DNA of 64,000 nucleotides from Leptolyngbya sp. SIO1E4 (GCA_010672825.2 JAAHFU020000005.1:248001-312000); one strand, 5' to 3'. Shown: positions 8,336-18,363, counted from the stretch's first letter. Numbers and translations are program-made. The notes: generated from the letters alone by a model not told the origin.

Positions 8336-11300
8336 ATGGCAAGAGTCAATCTTGGCCCCCAAGCTCACAGACGCACAAGGCAGCTTTTGCATGTGCTAAT
8401 GACCTATGCCAATGATGAAATTGAAGGGTGTGAACACCTTGAGTCCTACATCAAAACCCAATGGCAGTCTTCAAAGCGCTTGGTGGTGAGTACTAAGGTT
8501 CGATATTTGGAAGAATTATCCAACCTGGGTGATGGAGGACTGCAACTGAATCGGAGTCATATCAGAGAAGCGTTGAAGCGCTTAAATGACCATGTAAAAA
8601 TTCTGGAAGACAATCGAGTGTCCTCCCAAGGATCTGACCTTTGGCACTTTACCCTGAATCTCTGGCATCCCGGCGATGAAATAGATCGCAACCTGCACCA
8701 ATTCGATACAGCTTGGGAAGCGGCTCGCCCAGCAAAATCCAAGCAAGTAGCAGAGCCGATTGTTAATGCTGATCAGAGCCTTGGCAATTCGCCTTCCCGT
8801 AAAAGTTCAATCTTAGACTGGGGAGACGCCCTGGATATTTCGGGCTTCTACGGTAGAGAACCAGAACTAAAAACGCTTCAACAATGGATTGGGGAGGATT
8901 TTTGTCGCCTGATACTCCTGCTAGGCATGGGGGGCATTGGGAAAACAGCTCTTTCAGTCAAACTGGCCCAAACCTTGCAGGGTCAGTTTGACTACGTCAT
9001 CTGGCGATCGCTCAGAAACCAACGTCCCCTTCAAGACCTGTTAGATGACTTACTACTAACGCTGTCAGAGCATCAGCTGATCGATTTACCTCAGACCATC
9101 GATAACCGCATTTTGTTATTGCTGGACTATCTACGGACATCGCGATGCTTGATTGTGCTAGATAACTACGAATCAACCCTACAGAGTGGCGAACTCTTCG
9201 GGCACTATCAGTCCGGCTATGAAGAATATGGTCATCTGCTACGTAGTCTTGGCGAAAGTAACCACCAGAGTTGTTTACTCCTAACCAGCCGTGAACAACC
9301 TACTGGGTTAACAGTCAAAGTAGGATCAAACCTTCCCATCCGTGCCTTTCATCTAACGGGCGTCGATGAGGCAACCGCCACCGCAATATCCCAGGATAAA
9401 GGCTTTGACATATCGACAGAAGCCGGACTGCAGTTGGTTAGACACTACAACGGTAATCCCCTAGCACTCAAAATTGCTGTGACGACCATTCAAGATCTGT
9501 TTGATGGTGATTTAGTCAGTTTCTTGGAAGAAGGAACGGTGGTGTTTGGGGATATCTCAGAGCTCCTCCAGCAACAGATTGGTCGACTCTCTGATTTGGA
9601 ACTGCAGCTCATGCGGTGGCTGGCGATCGCTAGAGAGTGGATTAGCCTGACCGAGCTGAAACAAAAGCTGGTGCCCGTTGCCTCTTCTAAAACTCTGATT
9701 GAAGCGCTCGACTCCTTGCAGCGGCGATCACTGATTGAAAAACGTGGTAAAGCCTTTACCCAGCAACCCGTGGTGATGGAATACCTGACAGAGCAGATCG
9801 TGAAACAAGCTGTTGAGGCCATTCTTCAAGGGCAGGTGAGTCTCTTGGATACCCTTGCTTTGTGTGAGGCCCAAGCCAAAGACTACATCCGACAGATCCA
9901 GAGCCGATTAATTTTGCAACCTGTGGCAGATTGCTTGATCCAACAACTCGGAACGGCTACTGCGCTTAAGCAGCCCATTGATCAGATTCTAGAAACCCTT
10001 AAGAATCGACCCTCTAAACAGCCTAGCTATGCTGCAGGGAACCTGATCAACCTCATGAGTCACCTCAATCTGGAGCTCAGGGGTTACGACTTTTCACATT
10101 TAGCAGTATGGCAAGTCTATTTGCAAGCATTGCGGTTACCACAGGTGAATTTCTCAGAAGCGGACCTTAGCCGCTCAGTGTTTACTCAAACCATTGGTGG
10201 CTTTTTTGCTGCAGCCTATAGTCCTGATGGACAACATCTAGCGACAGGACTTACTAACGAGATCGTGGTTTGGAATCTCAGTCAAAATCAGCAGCAGTTC
10301 ACATGTGAAGGGCATTCTGCCTGGGTAATGTGTGTAGACTATCATCCCTCCCAGCCCATATTGGCCAGCGGTAGTAACGACCAAACGATTAGACTCTGGG
10401 ATGCCATAACAGGACAAGGTTTGAAAACCTTAAAGGGACATGACAGTTGGATTCAGGCAATTCGCTTCAGTCCCAATGGACGCTGGCTTGCCAGTGGCAG
10501 CAATGATGCTGATGTCAGGCTTTGGGACATTACCAGTAGCCGATGTGAAAAAATCCTCACAGGTCATCGCGATCGAGTACTTTCTGTCCATTGGCTATCG
10601 GATAGCCAGACCCTGGTCACCAGCAGTCAGGATCAAACCGTGCGAATGTGGGATGTGCAAACAGGGAACTGTCGCCAAGCCTTCTCGATTCCAGTGAACT
10701 GGGCTTTGGCAATAGATATCAGTCCCGATCAACAGACACTGGTTACGGGGGCCGATGCTAAGGCGATTAAGTTTTGGAATTTGACCTCAGGAGACTGTTT
10801 AGGTGTGCTCCCGAACTATCAGACTCAGGTCTGGAGCGTTCAATTTAGTCCCGATGGCCGGAGTATAGCCACTGGCAGCGAAGACAAAAGCATCAAGCTT
10901 TGGGATGTAGCTACAGGAGACTGCGACAAGACGCTACTGGGGCATACCCATCGAGTGTGGTTAACAATATATAGTCCAGACGGTCATTCCCTAACCAGTG
11001 CCAGTGATGATCAGACTTTAAAGATCTGGGATGTGGAATCTGGACAGTGCCTCAAAACATTTAATTCTTACGGCAATTGGATGCAATCAGTCGCCTTTAG
11101 TCCTGATGGTCAGCACCTTGCTAGCAGTAGCGAGGACAAGCTGATTCGTCTCTGGCATCCTCAGACAGGGGAGTGTCTAAAGATACTCAAGGGGCATACT
11201 AACCTAATTGCTTCTGTAAAATTTAGCCCCAATAGCAGCTGGCTCACTAGTGCCAGTGATGATGGCACCATTCGACTTTGGGAGGTCGCTTCTGGAAGCT

Positions 11301-12043
11301 GTATTCGAATTTTACGAGGTCATGACAGTTGGGTGCAGTCGGTGATGTTTAGTCCCGATGGCCAGACTTTGGTTAGCGGTAGCAATGATCGAACGGTCAA
11401 ACTCTGGGAAGTGAAGTCTGGAGAATGCTTGCAAACCTGGGAGGGCCATATCGGTCGAGTCAAAGCGGTTGCTTTCTCCCCCAGAGGCAATTGGGTTGCC
11501 AGTGCCAGTGACGACAAAACAGTGCGAGTGTGGGAAGTTAACTCAGGTGTTTGCATTCAAGCTTTGGAAGGTCACATCGATTGGGTCTCTTCGGTCACGT
11601 TCCATCCCTCTGAACCTATATTGGCCAGCGCCAGTAGCGATCGCATGCTCAAGCTCTGGGATTGTCAAACGGGAGAATATCTGGAGACTCTGGAAGGCCA
11701 TAGCCACCGAGTAAGGGCAGTGCTCTTTTCACCCGATGGGAAATGGTTGGCTAGCTGTGGGGATGATCGCACCGTACGGCTATGGAATGTGTCATCTCGA
11801 TTGTGTGAACAGGTTTTGGAAGGGCATCAGCAAGCAGTGTGGTCTCTGGCCTTTAGCCCAGATGGTCACGTCTTGGCCAGTTGCAGCGAGGATGAAACCC
11901 TACGGCTGTGGCAAATAGAAACAGGCAAATGCTGTCGTGTGTTGCGGCCCGAGCGCCCCTACGAAGATATGAATATTTCAAATGCAGTAGGCTTAACGCT
12001 AGCTCAGCAGAGAACTCTACATGCCCTTGGAGCCATTGGATAA
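8336..12043 (+). CDS. NB-ARC (AP-ATPase) protein with 14 WD40 repeats
   Basis: The 1235-residue product begins at ATG 8336 with about 150 residues of helical domain that I do not recognise (it contains QGSDLWHFTLNLW). The NB-ARC ATPase follows: the entry segment FYGREPELKTLQQWI, Walker A GMGGIGKTAL, Walker B CLIVLDNYES and LLLTSREQP. A hinge with GYAAGN/NLINLMSHLNLELRGYDFSH-like sequence and pentapeptide-like residues (NFSEADLSRSVF) leads into 14 WD40 blades. The tail RPYEDMNISNAVGLTLAQQ recurs in the 46899-50498 protein. It sits 126 nt downstream of the papain gene on the same strand but has more balanced base composition, so it may be an independent neighbour rather than a cassette member. 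Function is inferred only from STAND family logic: ligand-triggered oligomerisation with the propellers as sensor. No effector domain is recognisable. Confidence 0.85.
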   Translation: MARVNLGPQAHRRTRQLLHVLMTYANDEIEGCEHLESYIKTQWQSSKRLVVSTKVRYLEELSNLGDGGLQLNRSHIREALKRLNDHVKILEDNRVSSQGSDLWHFTLNLWHPGDEIDRNLHQFDTAWEAARPAKSKQVAEPIVNADQSLGNSPSRKSSILDWGDALDISGFYGREPELKTLQQWIGEDFCRLILLLGMGGIGKTALSVKLAQTLQGQFDYVIWRSLRNQRPLQDLLDDLLLTLSEHQLIDLPQTIDNRILLLLDYLRTSRCLIVLDNYESTLQSGELFGHYQSGYEEYGHLLRSLGESNHQSCLLLTSREQPTGLTVKVGSNLPIRAFHLTGVDEATATAISQDKGFDISTEAGLQLVRHYNGNPLALKIAVTTIQDLFDGDLVSFLEEGTVVFGDISELLQQQIGRLSDLELQLMRWLAIAREWISLTELKQKLVPVASSKTLIEALDSLQRRSLIEKRGKAFTQQPVVMEYLTEQIVKQAVEAILQGQVSLLDTLALCEAQAKDYIRQIQSRLILQPVADCLIQQLGTATALKQPIDQILETLKNRPSKQPSYAAGNLINLMSHLNLELRGYDFSHLAVWQVYLQALRLPQVNFSEADLSRSVFTQTIGGFFAAAYSPDGQHLATGLTNEIVVWNLSQNQQQFTCEGHSAWVMCVDYHPSQPILASGSNDQTIRLWDAITGQGLKTLKGHDSWIQAIRFSPNGRWLASGSNDADVRLWDITSSRCEKILTGHRDRVLSVHWLSDSQTLVTSSQDQTVRMWDVQTGNCRQAFSIPVNWALAIDISPDQQTLVTGADAKAIKFWNLTSGDCLGVLPNYQTQVWSVQFSPDGRSIATGSEDKSIKLWDVATGDCDKTLLGHTHRVWLTIYSPDGHSLTSASDDQTLKIWDVESGQCLKTFNSYGNWMQSVAFSPDGQHLASSSEDKLIRLWHPQTGECLKILKGHTNLIASVKFSPNSSWLTSASDDGTIRLWEVASGSCIRILRGHDSWVQSVMFSPDGQTLVSGSNDRTVKLWEVKSGECLQTWEGHIGRVKAVAFSPRGNWVASASDDKTVRVWEVNSGVCIQALEGHIDWVSSVTFHPSEPILASASSDRMLKLWDCQTGEYLETLEGHSHRVRAVLFSPDGKWLASCGDDRTVRLWNVSSRLCEQVLEGHQQAVWSLAFSPDGHVLASCSEDETLRLWQIETGKCCRVLRPERPYEDMNISNAVGLTLAQQRTLHALGAIG

Positions 12044-12530
12044 ACAGTTTTCGTTTCATAACTTGCTATTCATAGGTTTGAACCCTATCAGCCACCCTCA
12101 TTTATCAGCAAAAAGTTCACTGGTCGAGATGACGACAGGTACATTCAGACATCACTCCGCCCAAAAAAGGCGAAATGCTTGCTCGGCAATGGTGCGATCG
12201 CATCTGTGGGCACTATGAATTGTGATTTGGTTGAATCCAAACAATCAAGATATTAACGGAAACAGCAGCAAAACACATTCTGCATAACAAGATTATGCGT
12301 CCTGCACAAAAGCTTATGACATTGTCAGAATTCCTTCGGAAAGGCGTGGCACTTCGGGCCTTAAGCTGTTGTGCTCTTCTTCAACGTTTGTGTTCTCCCT
12401 AGAAAATCAAGGTTTGCTTCATACTGTACGTAGCGTCTTATGATGATTTTCTGTCATGTCTTGGCGCTACTGACAGCTATCACTGTATGCCTTGGGAACT
12501 GCAATCAAGCTGCCTATAGCCCTTAGCAAT
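12044..12530 (+). other. Gene-free interval between the NB-ARC-WD40 gene and the queuosine block
   Basis: No open frame with a plausible start and ribosome site was found in these 487 bases. A T-arm-like hairpin at 12072-12088 was examined and rejected as a tRNA. No convincing terminator or repeat is visible. The interval presumably holds the promoter for queE/queC. Confidence 0.5.
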
Positions 12531-12644
12531 ATGCCCAAATGGAAACTCTCTGCTGAATTTACCTTCGATGCAGCCCATTTTATCCGCGATTACGATGGCC
12601 CTTGTGGACGAATGCAGAGTCATACCTATCGAGGTGGAGTATGA
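12531..12644 (+). pseudogene. queD: queD remnant (6-carboxytetrahydropterin synthase N-terminus)
   Basis: ATG 12531 opens a 37-codon frame starting MPKWKLSAEFTFDAAHFI and continuing with DYDGPCGRMQSHTYR. This matches the start of QueD/6-pyruvoyl-tetrahydropterin synthase homologues, which are about 120-140 residues long. The usual HGH zinc-ligand segment reads QSH here, and the frame stops right afterwards (GGV-stop). The rest of the gene is absent, because queE starts 2 nt later. I read it as a deletion remnant of a former queD-queE-queC operon. A short leader peptide role cannot be excluded. Confidence 0.75.
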
Positions 12645-12646
12645 AG

Positions 12647-13309
12647 ATGATTAATTCCTCAACGATTTACACAGACATAATCCCCCCATCGACGGATACG
12701 CCTTCTGAGTTGCCGACAGTTTTGCCTATTGTCGAAACCTTCCACTCAGTTCAAGGTGAAGGTTTCTGGACAGGGACAAATGCTTTCTTCATTCGCCTGG
12801 CCGGATGTAATGTCGGCTGTCCCTGGTGCGATACCAAGCATTCTTGGCATGCGGAACGTCATCATCAGCGAGCCCTCAGTGAGTTAGTGGCTGAGGCCCG
12901 TGCGGCTAATCCCAAAATCGTCGTCATCACCGGGGGAGAACCCCTTATGCACGATTTGTCTGCCTTAACCGATCGCCTGAAGGCTGTTGATCTACCTACT
13001 CATCTGGAAACCTCGGGCTCGTATCCCTTCAGCGGTGTCTTTGACTGGGTGACGTTTTCACCAAAGCGATTCAAATTACCTCACCCCAGCGTTTATCCCC
13101 ATGTCAGTGAGCTAAAAGTTGTCATTGTAGATGAGTCAGATTTGGTTTGGGCAGAACAGCAAGCGGCTCAGACTCCCCTGCATACCGTCAAGGTGCTACA
13201 GCCAGAATGGGGGACTCCTGGCAGTCGTGACATGGTGTTCAACTACGTCTTAAAGCACCCAGAGTGGCGCGTCAGTCTACAAACCCACAAATTCTTGGGA
13301 GTTCAATAA
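12647..13309 (+). CDS. queE: 7-carboxy-7-deazaguanine synthase (radical SAM)
   Basis: QueE converts 6-carboxy-tetrahydropterin to 7-carboxy-7-deazaguanine in preQ0/queuosine biosynthesis. The 220-residue product has [15 protein letters not shown], which is diagnostic of the family, then the radical-SAM cluster motif CNVGCPWC (CX3CX2C), the glycine-rich [10 protein letters not shown] and the LETSGSYPF segment. I choose ATG 12647 because GGAG at 12636-12639 is 7 nt upstream; ATG 12641 is too close to it. The gene follows the queD remnant and is 2 nt ahead of queC, indicating an operon. Loss of the adjacent queD means its substrate must come from a QueD encoded elsewhere. Confidence 0.93.
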   Translation: MINSSTIYTDIIPPSTDTPSELPTVLPIVETFHSVQGEGFWTGTNAFFIRLAGCNVGCPWCDTKHSWHAERHHQRALSELVAEARAANPKIVVITGGEPLMHDLSALTDRLKAVDLPTHLETSGSYPFSGVFDWVTFSPKRFKLPHPSVYPHVSELKVVIVDESDLVWAEQQAAQTPLHTVKVLQPEWGTPGSRDMVFNYVLKHPEWRVSLQTHKFLGVQ

Positions 13310-13311
13310 TC

Positions 13312-14034
13312 ATGCAAAAGCCCAAAGCTATTGTGTTACTGTCTGGTGGTCTGGACTCTGCGACGTCAGCAGCGCAAGCGATCGCCGATGGCTACGCTCC
13401 CATTGCCCTCTCCTTTCAGTATGGGCAACGTCATGCGCGAGAACTGGACGCGGCTCGGCAAGTTGCAGCTCGGCTCGACCTTCACGAGCATTACGTAATG
13501 GAGGTCAACTTAGCCCAGTGGGGAGGGTCTTCCCTCACCGATTTGGATGAGACCCTGCCTCAAGATGGCATTCAGTCTGACATCATTCCCTCTACTTACG
13601 TGCCAGGTCGAAACACAGTGTTCATTTCCATTGCACTTTCCCTCGCTGAAGCGAAGGGGGCTGAAGCCATCTATCTGGGGATCAATGCCGTGGATTACTC
13701 TGGCTACCCTGATTGTCGGCCTGAATATCTAGAGGCTTTTCAGCAACTTGCTACCCTGTCTTCTAAGGCTGGCTTAGAAGGTAAGGATCCCAAACTGGTG
13801 GCCCCACTGGTGATGGATTCGAAAGTAGACATCGTCCATCGCGCTATGAGGTTAGGTGTCCCTATTGAAGACACCTGGTCTTGCTACCAGGGAGGGCAAG
13901 AGCCCTGCGGATTATGCGATTCTTGCCGCATTCGGGATAAGGCTCTGATTGAGGCTGGACGCCCGGATCTGGCAACGTTGCCAGGCCGAAAATTACATGC
14001 TCAGGAGTCCGAACCGCTTACCCCTGTGTCTTAG
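13312..14034 (+). CDS. queC: 7-cyano-7-deazaguanine (preQ0) synthase
   Basis: QueC performs the ATP- and ammonia-dependent conversion of 7-carboxy-7-deazaguanine to preQ0. The 240-residue protein starts [18 protein letters not shown], containing the PP-loop SGGLDS, followed by [14 protein letters not shown]. The zinc site is visible near the end as [15 protein letters not shown]. Start ATG 13312 has GGGAG about 10 nt upstream, and the gene lies 2 nt after queE. Length and motifs are normal, so the gene looks intact. Confidence 0.95.
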   Translation: MQKPKAIVLLSGGLDSATSAAQAIADGYAPIALSFQYGQRHARELDAARQVAARLDLHEHYVMEVNLAQWGGSSLTDLDETLPQDGIQSDIIPSTYVPGRNTVFISIALSLAEAKGAEAIYLGINAVDYSGYPDCRPEYLEAFQQLATLSSKAGLEGKDPKLVAPLVMDSKVDIVHRAMRLGVPIEDTWSCYQGGQEPCGLCDSCRIRDKALIEAGRPDLATLPGRKLHAQESEPLTPVS

Positions 14035-14167
14035 TTATTGCACCTGAAGTGCCGGTTAGGACAGTCAGATTTCCTAGAATCCTTATGCAGCAAGGCTTTG
14101 ACTTCTGCCTTTTGCCTTCTGATTTCTGTTTTGCTACATGACATCCTGCCTTGGCTACTGCTTATAC

Positions 14168-14266
14168 ATATAGCGGTATGCAGGCTAATCAAGCACACCC
14201 TAGACCCCAAACCCTAGACCCTGTCTTAACCCAGATGTACTGGACTCAACTGAACAAGGCTATAAG
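14168..14266 (+). repeat. Dispersed ~98-bp element, copy 1
   Basis: This intergenic block begins TATAGCGGTATGCAGGCTAA and ends with AACAAGGCTATAAG. It is nearly the same sequence as 35873-35970 and, inverted, 15531-15626. The ends carry a short inverted repeat (clear as CTATAGC/GCTATAG in copy 3). There is no coding capacity, so it is MITE-like or REP-like. Confidence 0.8.
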
Positions 14267-14296
14267 TCCTGGTCTGATCCAGAAGCGTGCTGGCGA

Positions 14297-14370
14297 CCCC
14301 CTCTAACTCCCCCTGACTCAAGGGGAGAACAGGATTTCCCCCCTTGAGAAGGCGGAATTAAGGGAGGTGA
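14297..14370 (+). repeat. Imperfect palindromic C-rich/G-rich repeat
   Basis: A left arm containing CTAACTCCCCCTGACTCAAG is answered by an inverted right arm with CCTTGAGAAGGCGGAATTAA. The transcript would fold into a long imperfect hairpin. Such CCCCTCTAACTCCCC-type repeats are common between cyanobacterial genes. It could also end transcription from queC, although no U-run follows. Confidence 0.5.
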
Positions 14371-14427
14371 TGCAGCATTGAGGTTCATCCATTTGAGATG
14401 TGTATAAGCGGCAGCCTGCATGAGGTA

Positions 14428-14628
14428 TCAGATAGTGGCTCTAAAGGCGATCGCCGCCACGGTGGTTACAAAACCCACCATGGCGAACCGACCACTCCAA
14501 AGTTCGACTTTTTTGGGAGGACTTAACGGCTGCATTTCAACAATGTCTAAATCAGGTTGCGTTTCATCAGACTGCACTGGAACAGGATTTAGAGAGGTTT
14601 CAAAAAGGGATTTCATTGGGTTCACCAT
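14428..14628 (-). CDS. Hlip/SCP-type single-helix chlorophyll-binding-like protein
   Basis: The 66-residue reading (start ATG 14628, MVNPMKSLFETSL) ends in one hydrophobic helix with ELWSGRFAMVGFVTT. This matches the high-light-inducible ExxNGRxAMxGF signature, with Ser in place of Asn. A longer frame reaching 14724 exists, but its extra N-terminus looks non-coding. Hlips bind chlorophyll and carotenoid and protect photosystems or pigment-synthesis complexes. This copy sits downstream of cpcL and the CP43-like genes on the same strand, which suggests a role with the stress antenna. No strong ribosome site is visible, and Met at 14616 is an alternative start. Confidence 0.7.
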   Translation of the reverse strand: MVNPMKSLFETSLNPVPVQSDETQPDLDIVEMQPLSPPKKVELWSGRFAMVGFVTTVAAIAFRATI

Positions 14629-14775
14629 GATAAGCGTGTCTTGAAAATACTGATTCGCAGCTCCCGATTGCCGTCGGGAAAGCTTGCGACATCCTCGGCT
14701 TCCTAAAAGCCGGGGAGCGGCCATCCTTGAATGTGTTGGAGTGCCGCTGCGGCAGCATAGGCATTGCTGCCAAAA

Positions 14776-15492
14776 TCACGATGGGGGTGCAGCAACCAGA
14801 ATTAGCGTTGCCACGAGTACAGCAACCGCAGTCGTGGGTACCAGGAAAAGAACCTTCCGGTAAACAGCCGCGCTACGGTCGACTACACCTGTACTAAATT
14901 TCCGCAGCTGCCCTGATCGATAGAGTTGATCAAGGTGATAGCTGTCATAACGGGCCATCCGTGCAAAGGGCATCTCTCCCTGAGCGCGTTGAGGCAAAAT
15001 TCGCCGACGTTGGTAAGGCACTATGTTGTCACCAAAGTGAGTGGTGTACTCTTCGCTGTATAACAACGCATCGACAAAGCCTTGCAGCCCTTTGGTCGCT
15101 AACACAATCGACCAAGACAGCTTCTCAGCATTGTTATAAACAGGCCGTCCTAATACCCGTTGAATGCACAGTTCAGCAAAGCGGTAGTTATTGTTGGTTT
15201 CGTAGTTCAGCCGCCGGAATGAGTCTGAGAGCAGCAGACCTCGAATGAAATCTTGCAGCGTAATTTGCCCATTACGCAACTGAGACTCCAGGACAACCTG
15301 CCGATGAGCAGCAATCACCTGCTGCTCATTAAAGATTTGCCGATAGGCCGCCCAAATAATGTCGTCCGTTTCTGCCTCATTGGGCAGGTTGTCTAACGTA
15401 TATTGTCGAGGCTGTTCATCCCCAGGTACCTCAAACCCACCAACGCGCTGATTTTGGCTAGAGGGGGGATAGTTCAGTAAAGGAATGGCCAT
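14776..15492 (-). CDS. cpcL: CpcL (CpcG2-type) membrane-anchored phycobilisome rod linker
   Basis: CpcL attaches phycocyanin rods to photosystem I without an allophycocyanin core. The 238-residue protein starts MAIPLLNYPPSSQNQRVGGF, the typical CpcG-family N-terminus. A PBS-linker domain follows (roughly residues 20-150: IIWAAYRQIFNEQQ, FIRGLLLSDSFRRLNYETNN, RFAELCIQRVLGR). The last ~28 residues are hydrophobic (VLFLVPTTAVAVLVATLILV), and this C-terminal helix distinguishes CpcL from core-binding CpcG. It lies 271 nt downstream of the IsiA-PsaL fusion on the same strand, so the neighbourhood consistently points to PSI. A hairpin around 14694-14716 may end the transcript. Confidence 0.9.
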   Translation of the reverse strand: MAIPLLNYPPSSQNQRVGGFEVPGDEQPRQYTLDNLPNEAETDDIIWAAYRQIFNEQQVIAAHRQVVLESQLRNGQITLQDFIRGLLLSDSFRRLNYETNNNYRFAELCIQRVLGRPVYNNAEKLSWSIVLATKGLQGFVDALLYSEEYTTHFGDNIVPYQRRRILPQRAQGEMPFARMARYDSYHLDQLYRSGQLRKFSTGVVDRSAAVYRKVLFLVPTTAVAVLVATLILVAAPPS

Positions 15493-15530
15493 GGGTTAGA
15501 TATCTCCGTGTGAATTAAGTGTGTGAAGTG

Positions 15531-15626
15531 TGGCTGTGTTCAGTTGAGTCCAGTACATCTTGGCCAAGGCAGGGTCTAGGGTTTGGGGCCTAGGGTGTAC
15601 TTGATCAGCCTGCATACCGCTATGTA
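15531..15626 (-). repeat. Dispersed ~98-bp element, copy 2
   Basis: Inverted relative to copy 1: it reads CAGTTGAGTCCAGTACATCT through to GCCTGCATACCGCTAT on the plus strand. It sits between cpcL and the isiA-psaL fusion and could affect their co-transcription. Confidence 0.8.
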
Positions 15627-15718
15627 GTCGGATAGGTGGTTGCAGTGGGGAGAGTTGGGGAGCGGTAGGAGTGGAGGGAGCGGGGGAAGAAAGAGGGAGC
15701 GAGCAGTCTCTACTCTTC

Positions 15719-15760
15719 ACCCCTCAATCCCTTCACCCCTCTACCCATCCACCCCTCACC
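15719..15760 (+). repeat. Short tandem degenerate repeats (CCCATCCACCCCT type)
   Basis: C-rich heptamer-like units (CACCCCTCAATCCCTTCACC, then CTACCCATCCACCCCTCACC) lie immediately after the stop of the IsiA-PsaL gene. Related tracts occur at 18445-18480, 29915-29953, 32851-32913 and inside 37090-37132. They resemble the short tandemly repeated sequences of filamentous cyanobacteria. Confidence 0.6.
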
Positions 15761-15763
15761 TCC

Positions 15764-17326
15764 CTAGACAATCCCCGATCGCCCAATTTCCAGCAGAATG
15801 AAACAGGCGAAGATCACGCCGCCGAGACCGCCGATGAGGAACCCTGAAGTAAACAGGCTCCAGTCTCCGTAGGTTTGTATATTGGCGGGGAGGTTGCCTC
15901 TAGGCTTACCTTGACCCTGAAACACTGCGCCTCCATAGAGGAACAAACACACGCTCAAAATCACGACCAGTCCAGATGCACCACCGAATCCGGCAAGGAG
16001 AGCTTGATCACTATTACGCAGGGGCCCCAACTTGAGGAACGGCCCGAGCAATAAATAGCCGTGGGCCATACCAATTTCTAACCCGCGTGTGATAGGGGAA
16101 AGGCCCTTGCGGTAGATGGGTAAGTTCTTGATCCAGGTGAGAGAAAGGGCACTGGCGCTAATGGGGGTTGCCAGGGTGCCGACCTGAGGATCATTGTGTG
16201 AAGGCTGCACAAGGCCTGAAACCAGAGACTCGTGATTGAACTGGGTGTCTCCATATAAGGCCCCGGTATTGAACCTCATTTTGCTGAAGCTGAAGCCCGC
16301 TGCGATCGCCCGCGCCCGCAGACCATGCCAAAAGTGCCCGGCCAACAGCAAACTGGCAAAAATCAGGTGGAATAGCATCAGCCAGGTGCGGGGCGTAATG
16401 ACCCCATCAACAGTCAGGGCACCAACCGGCCCGTAAAACACCTCAGGGTATACCGTGCCGTTAACCCAGACAAAATAGGCTGCAAAATACCCCATGTAGG
16501 CTAACGCTGCCTGACTGTACGCCAGATACGCCTCGCCTGACCAGACAAACACCCCTTCTGCCCAGCGGGTTGGGGCAGTGCGAATGTGCCAGAGGCCGCC
16601 CAAAATCAGGATGGCCCCGATCCAGAGATGGCCACCCACCACATCTTCTAGCGTATTGACGGCAGCCATCCCCGTTAGCGTCCAACCCTCAGGGGTAATG
16701 CCCACCAAGTAGCCGAAGATAGTGAGTGGGTTAAGGGTCGGTTGGGCAACGAGCCGAACCTCCGCCACGGCAGGGTCGTATAGCCCCCCGGCAAACACCG
16801 CTTTCACTACCAGCAATAGCGCCCCAACCCCCAACAACACCAGATGGATGCCAAGGATGGTGGTCATTTTGCGTTTATCAGCCCAGTCGTAGCCGAAGCC
16901 TTTTGTATCCAGCTTTTCTGGCCCTAACACCGCGTGGTAAACGCCCCCGGCTCCCAAAATCGCTGAGCTGATGAGATGCACAACGCCAATGGCAAAGTAC
17001 GGGTAGATATCTACAATCTGACCATCAGCGCCAACGCCAATGCCCAAAGTTGCCAGGTGGGGCAGCAAAATCAACCCCTGGCCAGCCATGGGCAGATTGG
17101 GGTTAAAGCGCGACAGCTCGAACAGGGTCATGGCCCCCGCCCAGAGTACAATCAGCCCGGCATGAGCAACGTGTGCCCCCAGCAGTTTGCCAGACAGATT
17201 GGCAAATCGAAAGTTGCCCGCCCACCAGGAATAGGGATCGAGAGAATCGACAACGTAGGTATTAGGCGCTGCCGTATCGGTTGAAAACCCCAACGGCTTG
17301 AGCGGATTAGATTGAGTCACTGTCAT
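15764..17326 (-). CDS. CP43/IsiA-family chlorophyll-binding protein fused to a PsaL domain
   Basis: The 520-residue product joins two parts. Residues ~30-350 are a six-helix CP43'-type chlorophyll antenna ([75 protein letters not shown]). Residues ~367-520 are PsaL-like ([44 protein letters not shown], then two TM segments). PsaL is the PSI subunit at the trimer centre. IsiA-PsaL fusions are known in some cyanobacteria (the CBPV type) and would place antenna chlorophyll directly in the PSI ring. The gene starts 2 nt after the upstream isiA-like stop, with GGGGAG as ribosome site, so the two are co-translated. Iron regulation is inferred from the palindrome upstream of the operon. Confidence 0.92.
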   Translation of the reverse strand: MTVTQSNPLKPLGFSTDTAAPNTYVVDSLDPYSWWAGNFRFANLSGKLLGAHVAHAGLIVLWAGAMTLFELSRFNPNLPMAGQGLILLPHLATLGIGVGADGQIVDIYPYFAIGVVHLISSAILGAGGVYHAVLGPEKLDTKGFGYDWADKRKMTTILGIHLVLLGVGALLLVVKAVFAGGLYDPAVAEVRLVAQPTLNPLTIFGYLVGITPEGWTLTGMAAVNTLEDVVGGHLWIGAILILGGLWHIRTAPTRWAEGVFVWSGEAYLAYSQAALAYMGYFAAYFVWVNGTVYPEVFYGPVGALTVDGVITPRTWLMLFHLIFASLLLAGHFWHGLRARAIAAGFSFSKMRFNTGALYGDTQFNHESLVSGLVQPSHNDPQVGTLATPISASALSLTWIKNLPIYRKGLSPITRGLEIGMAHGYLLLGPFLKLGPLRNSDQALLAGFGGASGLVVILSVCLFLYGGAVFQGQGKPRGNLPANIQTYGDWSLFTSGFLIGGLGGVIFACFILLEIGRSGIV

Positions 17327-17328
17327 GG

Positions 17329-18363
17329 CTAGCTCATCTCCCCACGGGTAGATTCCATAACTCTGCCTTCGGTGAAGCTATAGCCCGCTGCCCGCAACGC
17401 ATGGAAGATATGCCCCTGCAGGAAGAAGAAGCCTAACCAGAAATGCCCATTGGCTAACCACACCCGATTGGTTGCAACCCCATCAGGACTGACGAACACC
17501 GGAAAGCGATCGAACACCAAGCTTAAAGTGGGGCCAAAAAATTCTGTCGGAAAGACCAGGGAGTTGACAGACACAAACAGCGTCGCCACAAACGCCATCA
17601 AGCTCACAGCGCCAACGCTGTAAGACAGATAGGCCTCGCCCGACCAAACAAACAAATTTTTTGTCCAGGAGAAGGGGGCCGTCGCAATATGCCACAGCCC
17701 TCCCAAAATGCAGATGGCACCAATCCAAATGTGGCCACCTACGACGTCTTCTAGGGTGTCAACCCCCGCCAGCCAGAAGCGCCCTTCTGTGCCAAACAGG
17801 TAACCAAAAATTGTGGCCGGATTCAGCGTCGGGTTAGCAATGACCCGCACATCTTGAAGCGCCGGATCGTACAACCCGCCTAAGGCGATCGCCTTAGCCA
17901 CCAGCAGGAACGCACCGATACCTAACAGCACCAGGTGAATGCCCAAAATCGTGGTCATTTTGCGGCGATCGCTCCAGTCATAGCCAAAAAAGGAAAATTT
18001 ACCCTCTAGTTTTGCAGGGCCTTTCAGCGCATGAAAGATGCCCCCTGCGCCCAAAAATGCTGAGCTAATTAAATGCAGGGCACCAATCACAAAATAGGGA
18101 TAAGTATCAACTACCTGGCCACCTGCCCCCATGCCGAGCCCTAAACGGGCCAGGTTAGGCAGGACAATAAGACCCTGCTCAGACATCGGTAGGGATGGAT
18201 CAAACTGGCCAACTTCAAATAGGGTAATGGCTCCGGCCCAGAGCACGATCAGCCCCGCATGGGCCACATGGGCCCCTAAAAGCCTGCCCGATAAATCGAC
18301 CAGCCGAGCATTCCCCGCTCGCCAGGGAATTTTTGTATTGATATCGTCAGTTGCAACTGCCAT
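17329..18363 (-). CDS. isiA: IsiA/CP43'-like chlorophyll a-binding antenna protein
   Basis: I start at ATG 18363 ([20 protein letters not shown]), which follows AAGGAACC; the open frame reaching 18528 would add an unlikely N-terminus. The 344-residue length fits IsiA. It has the six-helix CP43' fold without the large lumenal loop of Psb[27 protein letters not shown] and GGHIWIG histidines, and a C-terminal [20 protein letters not shown]. IsiA rings PSI and dissipates or harvests light under iron shortage. It follows the 18572-19705 gene by 208 nt and precedes the PsaL fusion by 2 nt. Whether this copy or the first one is the functional orthologue of classical isiA cannot be told here; no isiB (flavodoxin) follows. 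Confidence 0.88.
   Translation of the reverse strand: MAVATDDINTKIPWRAGNARLVDLSGRLLGAHVAHAGLIVLWAGAITLFEVGQFDPSLPMSEQGLIVLPNLARLGLGMGAGGQVVDTYPYFVIGALHLISSAFLGAGGIFHALKGPAKLEGKFSFFGYDWSDRRKMTTILGIHLVLLGIGAFLLVAKAIALGGLYDPALQDVRVIANPTLNPATIFGYLFGTEGRFWLAGVDTLEDVVGGHIWIGAICILGGLWHIATAPFSWTKNLFVWSGEAYLSYSVGAVSLMAFVATLFVSVNSLVFPTEFFGPTLSLVFDRFPVFVSPDGVATNRVWLANGHFWLGFFFLQGHIFHALRAAGYSFTEGRVMESTRGEMS

Noticed and set aside
12072-12088. T-arm-like hairpin (ATAGG, TTTGAAC loop, CCTAT) suggesting a tRNA
   Set aside because: No matching acceptor, D or anticodon stems are found upstream at the right distance, and the loop lacks the usual TTC.
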